DNA of 64,000 nucleotides, from the NCBI GenBank assembly GCA_963749895.1, contig CAVVOG010000001.1, positions 682,001-746,000 of the forward strand, read 5' to 3'. The notes below the pieces were generated by a model. It was not told the origin of the DNA, searched no databases, and worked only from the letters and a program-made list of their open reading frames with translations. Shown here in pieces: positions 51,301-58,402 of this stretch. Position numbers and translations under genes: made by a program. This DNA is from AC-51 sp963749895 (GTDB lineage: Bacteria > Actinomycetota > UBA4738 > HRBIN12). Within the stretch, counting starts at the first letter, position 1. Every line of letters starts with the position of its first letter.

Positions 51301-52978
51301 CATCACCGATCAGGCGACCGTCAGCGCAGCGACGGCCGACCCGAACGCCGCGAACGATCAAGACCAGGAGGAGACCGAGATCACGCCGGTCGTCGACCTG
51401 GGGATCGCCGTGACCGATGACCCCGACCCGGTCGCCGCCGGTACCGAGCTGGTCTACACGGTGGACGTCACGAACGGTGGCCCCTCGGCCGGCACCGACG
51501 TCGTCGCCACGTTCGACGTGCCGGCCGGCGTGAGCTTCGTGTCGGCCTCGGGCGGGGGGGTCCTGTCGGGCGGAACCGTGACGTGGACGATTGGGGATCT
51601 TCCGGTGGGTGACGTGCACACGTTCGAGGTCATCGTGGAGGTCGACCCGGACCGCACCGCGGACCTGCACGCGTCCACGTCCGTGTCGGGATCGCGGTTC
51701 GATGCCGACCCGTCGAACGACGACGCGGATGCCTCGACCGCCGTCTCGGTCGCAGTCGACCTCGTCCTGACCAAGGACGACGGGACCACGACGGTGATCG
51801 CCGGGACCTCGACGTCGTACACCCTCACCCTGACGAACGACGGGCCGTCCACCCTGCCCGCGGGAGCGGTCGTCACCGACCTCGTTCCCGGTGGCACGGA
51901 AGCGAGCGAGGACGAAGCTTCGTGTCAGATCGCGGCCGGCGAGGTCACCTGCGTGACGGTGGCACCGCTGACTCCGGGGGCGTCGGTCTCGTGGGTCGTG
52001 GAGCTGCAGGTCGACCCCGGCTACGTCGACCCGACCCTCACGAACGTCGCCTCGGTCGTTGCCGTCGGCGCCACCGAGCTCGATCCGTCCGACGACACGG
52101 CGTTGGACGTCGACGACGTCGTGCGTGAGGTCGATGCCTGGATCACGGTCCGCGATCTCGACGATCCCGTGGACGCCGGCGGTCAGATCACCTACGTCGT
52201 GCGGATCGGGAACGCGGGACCGTCGGATGCGACCGGGCTCGTGGCGACGCTCACCCTTCCCGACGGCGTCACGTTCGCGTCGGCGACCGACGGGGGTTCG
52301 GCAGCGGGAGGCGTGGTGATGTGGCCGATCGGCACGCTCGCACCCGGTCAGGTCGTCGCGGTCCGCGTGACGGTCGACGTCGACCTCTCCGCGGACGACC
52401 AGCTCGTCGCCGAGGCGGAGGTGACGGGTGATCCCGCCGACGTCGACCCAGCCAACGACCTGGACGCGGAGCCGACCATCGTCAGGCCGCAGGTAGCCGA
52501 TATCGCGATCTCGAAGGATGTCGACGATCCGACCCCGATGCGGGACCAGGTCGTCCGCTACACGGTGCGGGTGCGGAACCTCGGTCCGTCCGACGCGACC
52601 GGTCTGGTGATCGGCGACCGGCTCCCCGCCGGTCTGGAGCTCGTGGACGTCCGGACCGATCGGGGCACCTACGACTCCTCGTCGGGGCTGTGGGCGATCG
52701 GTGACCTGGCGGTCGGCGACGAGGCCGAGATGCGGATGTGGGCTCGGGTCGTGGCGGGGGAGCGCACCGTGCGCAACGTCGCCTGGGTCGAGACGATGAA
52801 CCAGACGGACACGAACGGGGACAACGACCGAGCGACCCGTGACGTGATCTCCGCGGCGCCGCCGACCGCGCACACGGGCGGCGACCTGGTGCCGTCGGTC
52901 CTGGCGATGCTGCTCCTGATGACGCTCGGTGGCGCCTCCCTCGTCGCCTCGCGCCGCCGCCGTCTCGTCGAAGGCTGA
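42347..52978 (+). CDS. Giant surface protein of about 26 DUF11 repeats
   Basis: A 3543-residue secreted protein. A long basic N-region and hydrophobic core (FVVVLSVLLTSLPIGVQPALA) form a signal peptide cut near residue 54. Residues to about 335 form a unique domain. Then come five divergent DUF11 beta-sandwich units (starting near 43354, 43717, 44092, 44452 and 44818), sixteen near-identical units (45182-51025) and five more divergent ones (from 51026, 51392, 51755, 52130 and 52495). Each unit has the pattern DP..AG..TYT..VTNDGPS.A..V.V...LPAG..F. Several have a Cys pair. The C-terminus PPTAHTGG, a hydrophobic span and SRRRR resemble a sortase signal but not canonical LPXTG. Probably an elongated cell-surface stalk or adhesin. 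GTG start, weak ribosome site. Confidence 0.9.
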   Translation: MKNALPVSQRPPGNRGEIASPVRASRRGARLGRFVVVLSVLLTSLPIGVQPALADANLTIESNTWNVLGLDQVDETRGPDEFLSGARVCNTGDVAATNVVATYVFDSANAYINLSGSDTRTRASLAAGSCFDVYFNVVVTRDDAARLTSRDYHIAVTADGLGTVTTPLGRELFVEDLIRQNRNSVISIAGPTTVVVGNTYTFTTQSRTAPGGYEQLASFLDWPGTIYEVQSVSVTYTAPPGATNDSVYADACGWVDDPDDVDYWRSPGPNDPCANTDNYPGGKAGGTINTTYVVKVIGAGTVNVSELIYDFSGSSFHYNEDYGDVPPGITVTAVEQADLSITKSESADPVVAGNQLTYTLSVSNAGASTATDVTVTDAVPAGTTFVSASGGGTESGGTVTWDLGNLASGASTSVSMTVDVAPGRDADLSNTASVTSATSDPDPSDNSDTETTTVERSADVSITKSDSADPIDVTDPLTYTLEVSNAGPSTATDTVVTDPLPAGMTFVSATPTTGSCAESGGTVTCSLGTLAPGATETITIDVIADPASAGTPDNTATASTTTPDPDPSNDEATESTTVVAQADLSIAKIDSSDPIDAGSPLTYTIDVRNDGPSEATNVVVTDPLPAGTTFVSATAGGSHAGGTVTWSLGTMASGDSATLQVTVQVDADRAAALSNTATVVSDVNDPDPGDNSATEGTGVGSSADLSIVKSDAVDPVAAGDDVTYTLTVTNDGPSVAQDVEVSDALPAGVSFVSATPTTGSCGFAGGTVTCDLGNLGPSDTETITLVVTTSVDGTLSNTATVSSSTTDPAPGNDSDDESTTVTPVVDVSVAIDDAPDPVLAGESLTYTLDVANDGPSSAGDVSVTLPLPAGVSFVSTTGGGVLAAGTVTWDLGTMLAGASTSVTVTVLVDPARTADLSATATVATSTFDDDASNDTDTEDTTVDEEADLGVVLTDSVDPAIPGTSFTYSIEVTNDGPSDATGVTVDLPLPAGTTFSAATAGGTETAGTVTWTIGDLAVGASTTVEVTVEVDPGATGTLNATATVSGDQADPNPANDSEDEATDLDPQADLGVSIDDGVAAVTAGTSSTYTITLTNDGPSVAPAGAVVTAPIPGAFPASETEANCQIVVSVLSCTTTVALGIGDSVSWQVTVDVPGGYAGPAVEFTAEITTFPVTDPNPANDLDTDTNAVGTLADLGVVLTDSVDPAIPGTSFTYSIEVTNDGPSDATGVTVDLPLPAGTTFSAATAGGTETAGTVTWTIGDLAVGASTTVEVTVEVDPGATGTLNATATVSGDQADPNPANDSEDEATDLDPQTDLGVVLTDSVDPAIPGTSFTYSIEVTNDGPSDATGVTVDLPLPAGTTFSAATAGGTETAGTVTWTIGDLAVGASTTVEVTVEVDPGATGTLNATATVSGDQADPNPANDSEDEATDLDPQTDLGVVLTDSVDPAIPGTSFTYSIEVTNDGPSDATGVTVDLPLPAGTTFSAATAGGTETAGTVTWTIGDLAVGASTTVEVTVEVDPGATGTLNATATVSGDQADPNPANDSEDEATDLDPQTDLGVVLTDSVDPAIPGTSFTYSIEVTNDGPSDATGVTVDLPLPAGTTFSAATAGGTETAGTVTWTIGDLAVGASTTVEVTVEVDPGATGTLNATATVSGDQADPNPANDSEDEATDLDPQTDLGVVLTDSVDPAIPGTSFTYSIEVTNDGPSDATGVTVDLPLPAGTTFSAATAGGTETAGTVTWTIGDLAVGASTTVEVTVEVDPGATGTLNATATVSGDQADPNPANDSEDEATDLDPQADLGVSIDDGVAAVTAGTSSTYTITLTNDGPSVAPAGAVVTAPIPGAFPASETEANCQIVVSVLSCTTTVALGIGDSVSWQVTVDVPGGYAGPAVEFTAEITTFPVTDPNPANDLDTDTNAVGTLADLGVVLTDSVDPAIPGTSFTYSIEVTNDGPSDATGVTVDLPLPAGTTFSAATAGGTETAGTVTWTIGDLAVGASTTVEVTVEVDPGATGTLNATATVSGDQADPNPANDSEDEATDLDPQTDLGVVLTDSVDPAIPGTSFTYSIEVTNDGPSDATGVTVDLPLPAGTTFSAATAGGTETAGTVTWTIGDLAVGASTTVEVTVEVDPGATGTLNATATVSGDQADPNPANDSEDEATDLDPQTDLGVVLTDSVDPAIPGTSFTYSIEVTNDGPSDATGVTVDLPLPAGTTFSAATAGGTETAGTVTWTIGDLAVGASTTVEVTVEVDPGATGTLNATATVSGDQADPNPANDSEDEATDLDPQTDLGVVLTDSVDPAIPGTSFTYSIEVTNDGPSDATGVTVDLPLPAGTTFSAATAGGTETAGTVTWTIGDLAVGASTTVEVTVEVDPGATGTLNATATVSGDQADPNPANDSEDEATDLDPQADLGVSIDDGVAAVTAGTSSTYTITLTNDGPSVAPAGAVVTAPIPGAFPASETEANCQIVVSVLSCTTTVALGIGDSVSWQVTVDVPGGYAGPAVEFTAEITTFPVTDPNPANDLDTDTNAVGTLADLGVVLTDSVDPAIPGTSFTYSIEVTNDGPSDATGVTVDLPLPAGTTFSAATAGGTETAGTVTWTIGDLAVGASTTVEVTVEVDPGATGTLNATATVSGDQADPNPANDSEDEATDLDPQTDLGVVLTDSVDPAIPGTSFTYSIEVTNDGPSDATGVTVDLPLPAGTTFSAATAGGTETAGTVTWTIGDLAVGASTTVEVTVEVDPGATGTLNATATVSGDQADPNPANDSEDEATDLDPQTDLGVVLTDSVDPAIPGTSFTYSIEVTNDGPSDATGVTVDLPLPAGTTFSAATAGGTETAGTVTWTIGDLAVGASTTVEVTVEVDPGATGTLNATATVSGDQADPNPANDSEDEATDLDPQTDLGVSIDDAPDPAAVGETVTYTLTVTNDGPSDATGVVVTNILPADSTFASVSGTQGVCVHLLGIVTCGLGDVPAGGTVEIAIEVTATADGVITDQATVSAATADPNAANDQDQEETEITPVVDLGIAVTDDPDPVAAGTELVYTVDVTNGGPSAGTDVVATFDVPAGVSFVSASGGGVLSGGTVTWTIGDLPVGDVHTFEVIVEVDPDRTADLHASTSVSGSRFDADPSNDDADASTAVSVAVDLVLTKDDGTTTVIAGTSTSYTLTLTNDGPSTLPAGAVVTDLVPGGTEASEDEASCQIAAGEVTCVTVAPLTPGASVSWVVELQVDPGYVDPTLTNVASVVAVGATELDPSDDTALDVDDVVREVDAWITVRDLDDPVDAGGQITYVVRIGNAGPSDATGLVATLTLPDGVTFASATDGGSAAGGVVMWPIGTLAPGQVVAVRVTVDVDLSADDQLVAEAEVTGDPADVDPANDLDAEPTIVRPQVADIAISKDVDDPTPMRDQVVRYTVRVRNLGPSDATGLVIGDRLPAGLELVDVRTDRGTYDSSSGLWAIGDLAVGDEAEMRMWARVVAGERTVRNVAWVETMNQTDTNGDNDRATRDVISAAPPTAHTGGDLVPSVLAMLLLMTLGGASLVASRRRRLVEG
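45182..51025 (+). repeat. Array of 16 near-identical DUF11 units (13 x 363 bp, 3 x 375 bp)
   Basis: Type A units (121 residues, 363 bp) start at 45182, 45920, 46283, 46646, 47009, 47372, 48110, 48473, 48836, 49199, 49937, 50300 and 50663. Type B units (125 residues, 375 bp, with two Cys) start at 45545, 47735 and 49562. The order is A-B-AAAAA-B-AAAA-B-AAA, which totals exactly 5844 bp. Apart from the junction codon (gcc or acc, Ala/Thr), the A units differ at two silent sites: GGC/GGG in DLGVV and CCC/CCG in DGPSD. Such uniformity means recent duplication or gene conversion, and the copy number may vary between strains or be misassembled. Confidence 0.95.
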
Positions 52979-53008
52979 GCGTGTCCGCCGCGAGGCCGGT
53001 GCTCCGGG

Positions 53009-53014
53009 TAGGCT
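53009..53014 (+). promoter_or_regulatory. -10 hexamer TAGGCT, leaderless
   Basis: TAGGCT is seven bases before ATG 53022. Confidence 0.5.
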
Positions 53015-53021
53015 CGCCGCC

Positions 53022-53664
53022 ATGCCGAGGTGGGCGAAGGTGGTGGTCTGGGCGGTCGTGTTCACGGCGTGTGCGGCCGCGGGCGCATGGCTCGCCTCGC
53101 GGACCGACCCGTTCCCTCCCGGGGTCGAAGATCCGGGAGCGCGTCCGCAACCGGAGCCCACGTCGACCCCGAGCGTCGAGCGTTCCCCCGTGTGGAGCGG
53201 GCAGATCGCCGCGACGACCGAGCATCGTCTCCACGTCGGCGGGACGTGTCGGAGCGACTGGCTCGGTTCCTACCGCATGCGGCTGCTCCCCGACGGCACC
53301 GTAGGCAGGGCCGAGGGTCTCCTGACTCCTGGTCCCCCGCACGGCCGGGTGTGACTTCGATCAAGCGCAGAGCCAGACCGAGTCCGTGGCGCTCGACATC
53401 GTGGGCACGTGGCGGCGGCGTGGGTCCGACGTCGACATCGTGATCCGTTTCGAGGAGCGAGGCCTCGATCCGGAGGGGTCGATCGACGTCGGCGGCCTCC
53501 TCGCGACGATCGAACGGGTGCAGCCGGAGCTCCGTGCCGAGGCCGGACCCCCCCGCGACACGCTCGAAGCGTCGGTCCGGGTCGAGCTCGGCGACGGCAA
53601 TCAGGGCACGTACGCGGCGACTTACCAGGTATCGGCGGCGTGCCGCCGTGGGTGCGACGCGTAG
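53022..53664 (+). CDS. Membrane-anchored or secreted hypothetical protein (probable frameshift)
   Basis: About 213 residues, no recognised family. The N-terminus MPRWAKVVVWAVVFTACAAAGAWLA is a signal anchor, followed by a Pro-rich linker and a domain starting WSGQIAATTEHRLHVGGTCRSDW. The first frame ends at 53354. A second frame (GCDFDQAQSQ..., then VALDIVGTWRRRGSDVDIVIRFEERG, to 53664) continues the same kind of beta-rich sequence. Dropping one C from the run of five at 53334-53338 joins them and pairs the cysteines CRSDW and GCDF. The 643-nt length is one over a multiple of three. If the frameshift is real, the product is truncated to about 110 residues. Confidence 0.65.
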
Positions 53665-53720
53665 CCGTTGCGCCAGGTGAGACTGGCACGCAGGCCCTCC
53701 GGTCGGGCATCATCTCCCGG

Positions 53721-54383
53721 ATGAACGAGGAGAGCCTGCAGCGCGCGAACGGGTTCCTGGCCGCGGTCGCCGCCCGGGTCGACGTGGGAGAGATCCTGCA
53801 CGAGACGCCGGCGGAGATCGGGCGCGAGCTCGGGCACCCCGACCCTCTGTCGACGGCGCGTGCCGTCCGGGCGCTGATCGCGCGGCGGCGACTCGAGCCG
53901 GCCAACGGGTCCTACCGGCTGCTCGACGCTCGCCCGGTCGATCCTGAGGAGCGTGAGGCGGTCGCGCGGCGCCCTCGCGACATCGATCGCCCCCGTGGTC
54001 GGCCAGGCCGGCCCGCGGCCTCGGACCCCGCCGCTTCCTCGTACTCGGATCTCGGGAGGGCGGTCACCGAGAAGCTGATCGATCTCGGCCGCGACAACGC
54101 CGAGATGCGCGCCGAGCTGCGTCAGGCGCGCGAAGAGCTCCGCGAAGCCCGTTCCGGTCGCGACGAGGCGGACCGTCGTGCTCGGTCGCTGGCGGAGCGC
54201 ACGAAGGAGCTCGAGGCGCGCGCCGAGATGGCGGAGGGGAACCTCCGTGCGCTGCTCGCGTCCGCCCGTGGACGCGACGTGAAGCCTGACACCCCGGTCG
54301 GCGACGCGGAGATGGCGGCGATCCTCGGTGTGCTCAAGGGCGACGAGGACGACCCGTCGTCAGGTGCCGTGCCCGGCGACTGA
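53721..54383 (+). CDS. Helical DNA-binding-type protein with coiled coil, unknown
   Basis: A 220-residue soluble protein. The first 75 residues resemble a winged helix (DVGEILHETPAEIGRELGHPDPLSTARAVRALIARRRLEPANGSYRLL). A basic Pro/Arg-rich linker (RRPRDIDRPRGRPGRPAA, AT-hook-like GRPGRP) follows. The C-terminal half is a long coiled coil (ELRQAREELREARSGRDEADRRARSLAERTKELEARAEMAEGN, here shortened by its flanks). No family is recognised. The layout suggests a small nucleoid or regulatory protein that oligomerises through its coil. A CATCAT sequence lies seven bases before the ATG. It converges on the oligopeptide transporter operon with 11 bases between stops. Confidence 0.7.
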   Translation: MNEESLQRANGFLAAVAARVDVGEILHETPAEIGRELGHPDPLSTARAVRALIARRRLEPANGSYRLLDARPVDPEEREAVARRPRDIDRPRGRPGRPAASDPAASSYSDLGRAVTEKLIDLGRDNAEMRAELRQAREELREARSGRDEADRRARSLAERTKELEARAEMAEGNLRALLASARGRDVKPDTPVGDAEMAAILGVLKGDEDDPSSGAVPGD

Positions 54384-54394
54384 GCTGCCGTCGG

Positions 54395-55459
54395 TCAGGG
54401 CATCTGGCCCTGCGGCACGAGCCAGCACGCGGCCTCGTGACCCTCGGCACCCGTCGTCAGCGGCAGGTCTTCTGCCCGGCACTTGCCCTCGATCCCGACC
54501 TCGCCCGCGCGGCCGGACTCGACCACGGGGCACCGCGGGTGGAACCGACACCCCGGCGGGATCCTCGTCGGGTCGGGCGGCTCGCCGGTCAGGATCGGTC
54601 GCTCCACGCCCCCGGCCTCCGGCACGACGTTCAGGAGGGCCTTCGTGTAGGGATGGCGTGGGCGTTGCAGGACCTCCTCGGCCGGCCCGATCTCGACGAT
54701 CCGGCCCAGGTACATCACGGCGACCCGATCGGCCACCGTCCAGGCCAGGCCCAGGTCGTGCGTGACGATCAAGATCGAGATCTTGAGCTCGCGGCGGAGC
54801 TTCATCAGCAGCGAGAGGATCTCTCCGCGGACGGAGGCGTCCAGGTTCGACACGGGCTCGTCCGCCACGATCACGGTCGGATCGAGCACGAGCGCTCCCG
54901 CGATCACGACACGCTGACGCTGGCCTCCCGACAGCTCGTGCGGGTAGAGCAGATAGAAGCGCTCCGGGGGTCGTAGCCCGGCCCGAGAGAGCGCACGGGA
55001 GACCAGTTCCTCTTCGGACTCGCCGTTCGGACCCTCGTGGATCTTGTGGATCCGGAGACCCTCGGCGACGATCTCGTAGATCGTCTGACGCGGGTTCAGC
55101 GACGCGGTCGGGTCCTGGAACACCATCTGGACCTGCCGCCGGTACGGCTGCAGTCCCTTCGCCGATGTCGCCAGCGGGGTGCCGCGGAACCTGACCTCTC
55201 CGCGGTCGGGCTGGATCAGACCCATCATCACGCGCGCCGCCGTGGTCTTGCCGCATCCGGACTCGCCCGCGAGCGCCAGGACCTCGCCCTCGTGCAGGGT
55301 GAGGGTGACGCCGTCGACGGCCTTCGCGTCGGCGGCCTTTTTCCCACGCATCCCGGCGATCAGACCGAGGCGTCCCGCGAAGTTCACCTCGATGTCGTCG
55401 ACCTCGATCACGGGGACGTCGTAGTTGACCAGCGGCGCGTCGGTGGTGACGTCGCTCAT
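54395..55459 (-). CDS. Oligopeptide ABC transporter ATP-binding protein (OppF/DppF type)
   Basis: A 354-residue ATPase subunit. Walker A is GESGCGKTTAARVMMGL, Q-loop FQDPTASLNPRQTIYEIV, signature LSGGQRQRVVIAGALV, Walker B VIVADEPVSNLD and switch His in LIVTHDLGL. The C-terminal oligopeptide-type extension has Cys residues (PPGCRFHPRCPVV, GKCRAED, AACWLV) typical of a 4Fe-4S-containing OppD/F tail. It is the last gene of the operon. ATGA overlaps the preceding ATPase gene, so both are made in step. Confidence 0.93.
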   Translation of the reverse strand: MSDVTTDAPLVNYDVPVIEVDDIEVNFAGRLGLIAGMRGKKAADAKAVDGVTLTLHEGEVLALAGESGCGKTTAARVMMGLIQPDRGEVRFRGTPLATSAKGLQPYRRQVQMVFQDPTASLNPRQTIYEIVAEGLRIHKIHEGPNGESEEELVSRALSRAGLRPPERFYLLYPHELSGGQRQRVVIAGALVLDPTVIVADEPVSNLDASVRGEILSLLMKLRRELKISILIVTHDLGLAWTVADRVAVMYLGRIVEIGPAEEVLQRPRHPYTKALLNVVPEAGGVERPILTGEPPDPTRIPPGCRFHPRCPVVESGRAGEVGIEGKCRAEDLPLTTGAEGHEAACWLVPQGQMP

Positions 55460-56442
55460 GCGCCCACCCCCTCGATCTTCGGCGCGCCCTCCGCGTGGAC
55501 GCAGGCAGCCATCCGCGCCTCGCCCGCGTGCCACAGCTCAGGGTCGAGCGTCGGACACACGTCGGTGACCTCGGCACAGCGGGGATGGAACGCGCAGCCC
55601 GAGGGGACGTGCTGCGGGTCGGGCGGGTCGCCACCCAGGCCGCTCGGCTGCCCCCGGAACCGGGTGTCCCCGATCTCCGGGAACGCCGCCGCCAGGGCTT
55701 TCGTGTAGGGGTGCACGGGGGAGTGGAACACGCGCTCCGCAGGCCCCTGCTCGACGATCTTGCCCGCGTACATGATCGCGAGGTCGTCGGAGACCTCGAC
55801 CAACACGGAGAGGTCGTGGGTGATGAACAGCATCGCGAGCCCCAGGTCGTTCTGCAGGGACCGCAGCAGCTTGAGGACCTGCGCCTGCACCATGACGTCG
55901 AGCGCGGTGGTCGGCTCGTCGGCGATCACCATCGACGGGTTGCATGCCAGGGCCATCGCGATCATCACGCGCTGCTTCTGGCCGCCGGAGAGCTCGTGGG
56001 GGTAGTCGTCGATGCGTCGTCCGGGCAGGCCGACCTGCTCCAAGAGGTTCCCCGCGCGCACGTAGGCTTCGCGCTCGCCGGCCATCCCGTGGACCTGGAT
56101 CGCCTCGGCGATCTGCTGACCGATCTTCTGGACGGGGTTCAGCGCGTGCAGCGCTCCCTGGAAGACGATCGAGGCGCCGGTCCACCGGGCGGCCCGGAGC
56201 TTCCCGGGGCTGAGCGCCAAGACGTCTTGACCGTCGAGCAGGACGCTCCCCTCGATCTTCGTCTGGGACGAGTGCAGCCGCAAGATCGCGCCGGCGATCG
56301 TCGACTTGCCGCACCCCGACTCCCCGGCGAGGCCCAGGACCCGACCCTTCTCGATGTCGAGGTCGACGCCGCGCACGGCGGGAACGTCGCCCCCCTTCGT
56401 GCGGTACGTGACGCGGAGGTCTCGGACGGAAAGTACGCTCAT
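55456..56442 (-). CDS. Oligopeptide ABC transporter ATP-binding protein (OppD/DppD type)
   Basis: A 328-residue ATPase subunit. Walker A is GESGCGKSTIAGAILRL, signature LSGGQKQRVMIAMALA, Walker B MVIADEPTTALDVM and switch FITHDLSVLVEV. The usual Q-loop motif FQDP reads IVFQGALHALNPVQKIG, which is common in OppD proteins. The C-terminal Cys motif (PSGCAFHPRCAEVTDVCPT) matches the family. It overlaps both neighbours by four bases, which indicates strict co-translation with permease and second ATPase. Confidence 0.93.
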   Translation of the reverse strand: MSVLSVRDLRVTYRTKGGDVPAVRGVDLDIEKGRVLGLAGESGCGKSTIAGAILRLHSSQTKIEGSVLLDGQDVLALSPGKLRAARWTGASIVFQGALHALNPVQKIGQQIAEAIQVHGMAGEREAYVRAGNLLEQVGLPGRRIDDYPHELSGGQKQRVMIAMALACNPSMVIADEPTTALDVMVQAQVLKLLRSLQNDLGLAMLFITHDLSVLVEVSDDLAIMYAGKIVEQGPAERVFHSPVHPYTKALAAAFPEIGDTRFRGQPSGLGGDPPDPQHVPSGCAFHPRCAEVTDVCPTLDPELWHAGEARMAACVHAEGAPKIEGVGA

Positions 56443-57386
56443 CGCTCTCTGATCCTCGGGTTCACGATCTCGTCGAAGGCGAACCCGATCATCGTGGCAG
56501 CCAGCACCACGAGCACGATGCACGCGCTCGGGAACAGCAGCCACCACCACGCGCCGATCGTGATCGCGCCCTTCGAGAAGGCCTGCTCGATGGTCGTACC
56601 CCACGTGATGTTGAGCGGGTCGCCCAGGCCCAGGAAGGACAGTGCGGACTCCGACAGGATCGCGATCGCGATCGTGAGGATCGTGTTCGCGAAGATGACG
56701 GGCATGACGTTGGGCAGGACGTGCTTGCTGACGACGTGACCTCCCTCGCCCCCCAGCGCGCGAGAGCGCTCGACGTACTGGCGTTCCTTGACCGAGAGCA
56801 CCTGCGCCCGAACCAGACGTGCCGTGCCCGGCCACGAGGTGAGCCCGATGATCATGATGATGATCCACAGGTTCTGACCGAGGAGCGCCGCGAGGACGAT
56901 CGCGAGGGCGAGCCACGGGATCACGATGAAGGCGTCGGTGAACCGCATCAGTCCGGCGTCGATCCATCTCCCGCGGTAGCCGGCGGCCAGGCCGATGATC
57001 GTGCCGACGACCATCGAGATCACCGAGGCCACGAGTCCGACGAGCAGCGAGGTCTTGGAGCCCTGGATCACGAGGTTCAGGACGGACACGCCGTTGTTGT
57101 CCGTCCCCATCGGGAACTCCAGGCTGGGTGGCTCCAGGGTCGGGTTGGCGAGCGTGTCGATCGGGTTCGTCGTCCCTGCGAAGCCGAACACGGAGTACAG
57201 CGCCATCAGGACGAAGATCGTCAGGATGACCAGGCCGGCCATCCCCATCGGGCTGGATCGGTACTGAGCCCAGAACCGCCCCAGCGCGCGACGACGCCGG
57301 ATCCACCGAACGCGTCGGGGCGTCAGGCGCTCCGGGGGTATCACCGGTGCGTCGGGCTCGGTCAGTTGCGGCTCGGTCGTCGTCAT
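56439..57386 (-). CDS. Oligopeptide ABC transporter permease (OppC/DppC type)
   Basis: A 315-residue membrane subunit with six spans and the N-terminal OppC domain (FWAQYRSSPMGMAGLVILTIFVLMALYSVF). The EAA loop that contacts the ATPases is RQYVERSRALGGEGGHVVSKHVLPNVMPVI. The LSFLGLGDPLNITWGTTIE stretch is typical of the family. It overlaps the stop of the partner permease at 57383 and the ATPase gene at 56442. Confidence 0.93.
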   Translation of the reverse strand: MTTTEPQLTEPDAPVIPPERLTPRRVRWIRRRRALGRFWAQYRSSPMGMAGLVILTIFVLMALYSVFGFAGTTNPIDTLANPTLEPPSLEFPMGTDNNGVSVLNLVIQGSKTSLLVGLVASVISMVVGTIIGLAAGYRGRWIDAGLMRFTDAFIVIPWLALAIVLAALLGQNLWIIIMIIGLTSWPGTARLVRAQVLSVKERQYVERSRALGGEGGHVVSKHVLPNVMPVIFANTILTIAIAILSESALSFLGLGDPLNITWGTTIEQAFSKGAITIGAWWWLLFPSACIVLVVLAATMIGFAFDEIVNPRIRER

Positions 57387-58369
57387 GCGGTACGCACCCG
57401 TGGGTCGAGGTAGCCGTAGGTCAGGTCGGCGATCAGGTTGGCGAGCAGGACCGCGATACTGAAGAACAGGAACGTTCCCTGCAACACGGGGAAGTCCCGG
57501 TTCACCAAGGCGTCGTACGACAAGAGCCCGACGCCCGGGTACGTGAACACGAGCTCGACCGTGATCGCGCCGCCGAGCACGAAGGCGAACGACAGGGCGA
57601 TCAGCGTCACGGTCGGCAGCAAGGCGTTGCGCACCGCATGGCGGCGGAGCACGTACTTCTCGCGGACGCCCTTGGCCCGCGCCAGCGTGATGAACTCCTC
57701 GCCCATCACGTCGAGCAACGACGACCGCATCAGCAGGTAGTACTCACCGAGGTACGCGAGCGTCAGCGTGAGGAACGGCAGCGCCATGTGGTTCAGGTAG
57801 TCGACGACGTAGGCGATGCCCGTGTAGTCCGCCACCGTGTCGATGTACCCGGAGGTGGGGAAGATCTGGAACGTGTTCGCGAACAGCATCAGCAGGAGGA
57901 TGCCGAGCACGTATTCGGGTACCGAGTAGAGGATCATCGACACGATCATCGACCCGTTGTCGACCTTGCCGCCGCGACGCCACCCCCCGTAGATCCCCAT
58001 CAAGGTGCCGATCATGATCGACGCCACCGTGCTCGTCATCAGCAGGATGAACGAGCGGCCCATGCGCTCCCAGAAGATCTCGGACACCGGGCGCCCCGGC
58101 TCGATGATCGTGGACACCCCGAAGTTCCCGGTCAGGGTGTCCCGCATGTAGTCGAGGTACTGGTCCGGGAAGATCGGCTTGTCGAGCCCCAGGTCGGCGC
58201 GGAGCTCGTCCTGCTGCTCGGGCGTCAGCTCGGCACCGGCCGAGCGCACCAGCAGGGTGACCGGGTCGCCCGGCATGATGCGGAACAGGAAGAAGTTGAA
58301 GGTAAGGATGAAGAGCAGGGTGAAGAGCACCTGCGCGATCTTGCTTAGCAGATAGCGCTGGGTCCCCAC
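57383..58369 (-). CDS. Oligopeptide ABC transporter permease (OppB/DppB type)
   Basis: A 328-residue permease with six spans. The N-terminal segment YLLSKIAQVLFTLLFILTFNFFLFRIMPGDP is the classical OppB start. The EAA loop is EEFITLARAKGVREKYVLRRHAVRNALLP, and the ending VNRDFPVLQGTFLF...LIADLTYGYLDPRVRTA is typical. It begins at GTG 58369, 33 bases after the binding-protein gene. Confidence 0.93.
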   Translation of the reverse strand: MGTQRYLLSKIAQVLFTLLFILTFNFFLFRIMPGDPVTLLVRSAGAELTPEQQDELRADLGLDKPIFPDQYLDYMRDTLTGNFGVSTIIEPGRPVSEIFWERMGRSFILLMTSTVASIMIGTLMGIYGGWRRGGKVDNGSMIVSMILYSVPEYVLGILLLMLFANTFQIFPTSGYIDTVADYTGIAYVVDYLNHMALPFLTLTLAYLGEYYLLMRSSLLDVMGEEFITLARAKGVREKYVLRRHAVRNALLPTVTLIALSFAFVLGGAITVELVFTYPGVGLLSYDALVNRDFPVLQGTFLFFSIAVLLANLIADLTYGYLDPRVRTA

Positions 58370-58402
58370 CCTGCTCTACCGATCCTCTTTCGCTCTCTTC
58401 GC

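Noticed and set aside
43280..53161. A 3293-codon open frame on the minus strand across the DUF11 gene
   Set aside because: It mirrors the repetitive GC-rich plus-strand gene, gives an Arg/Gly/Asp-rich low-complexity translation, and has no signal, domain or promoter. The plus frame has a signal peptide, DUF11 domains and an anchor.
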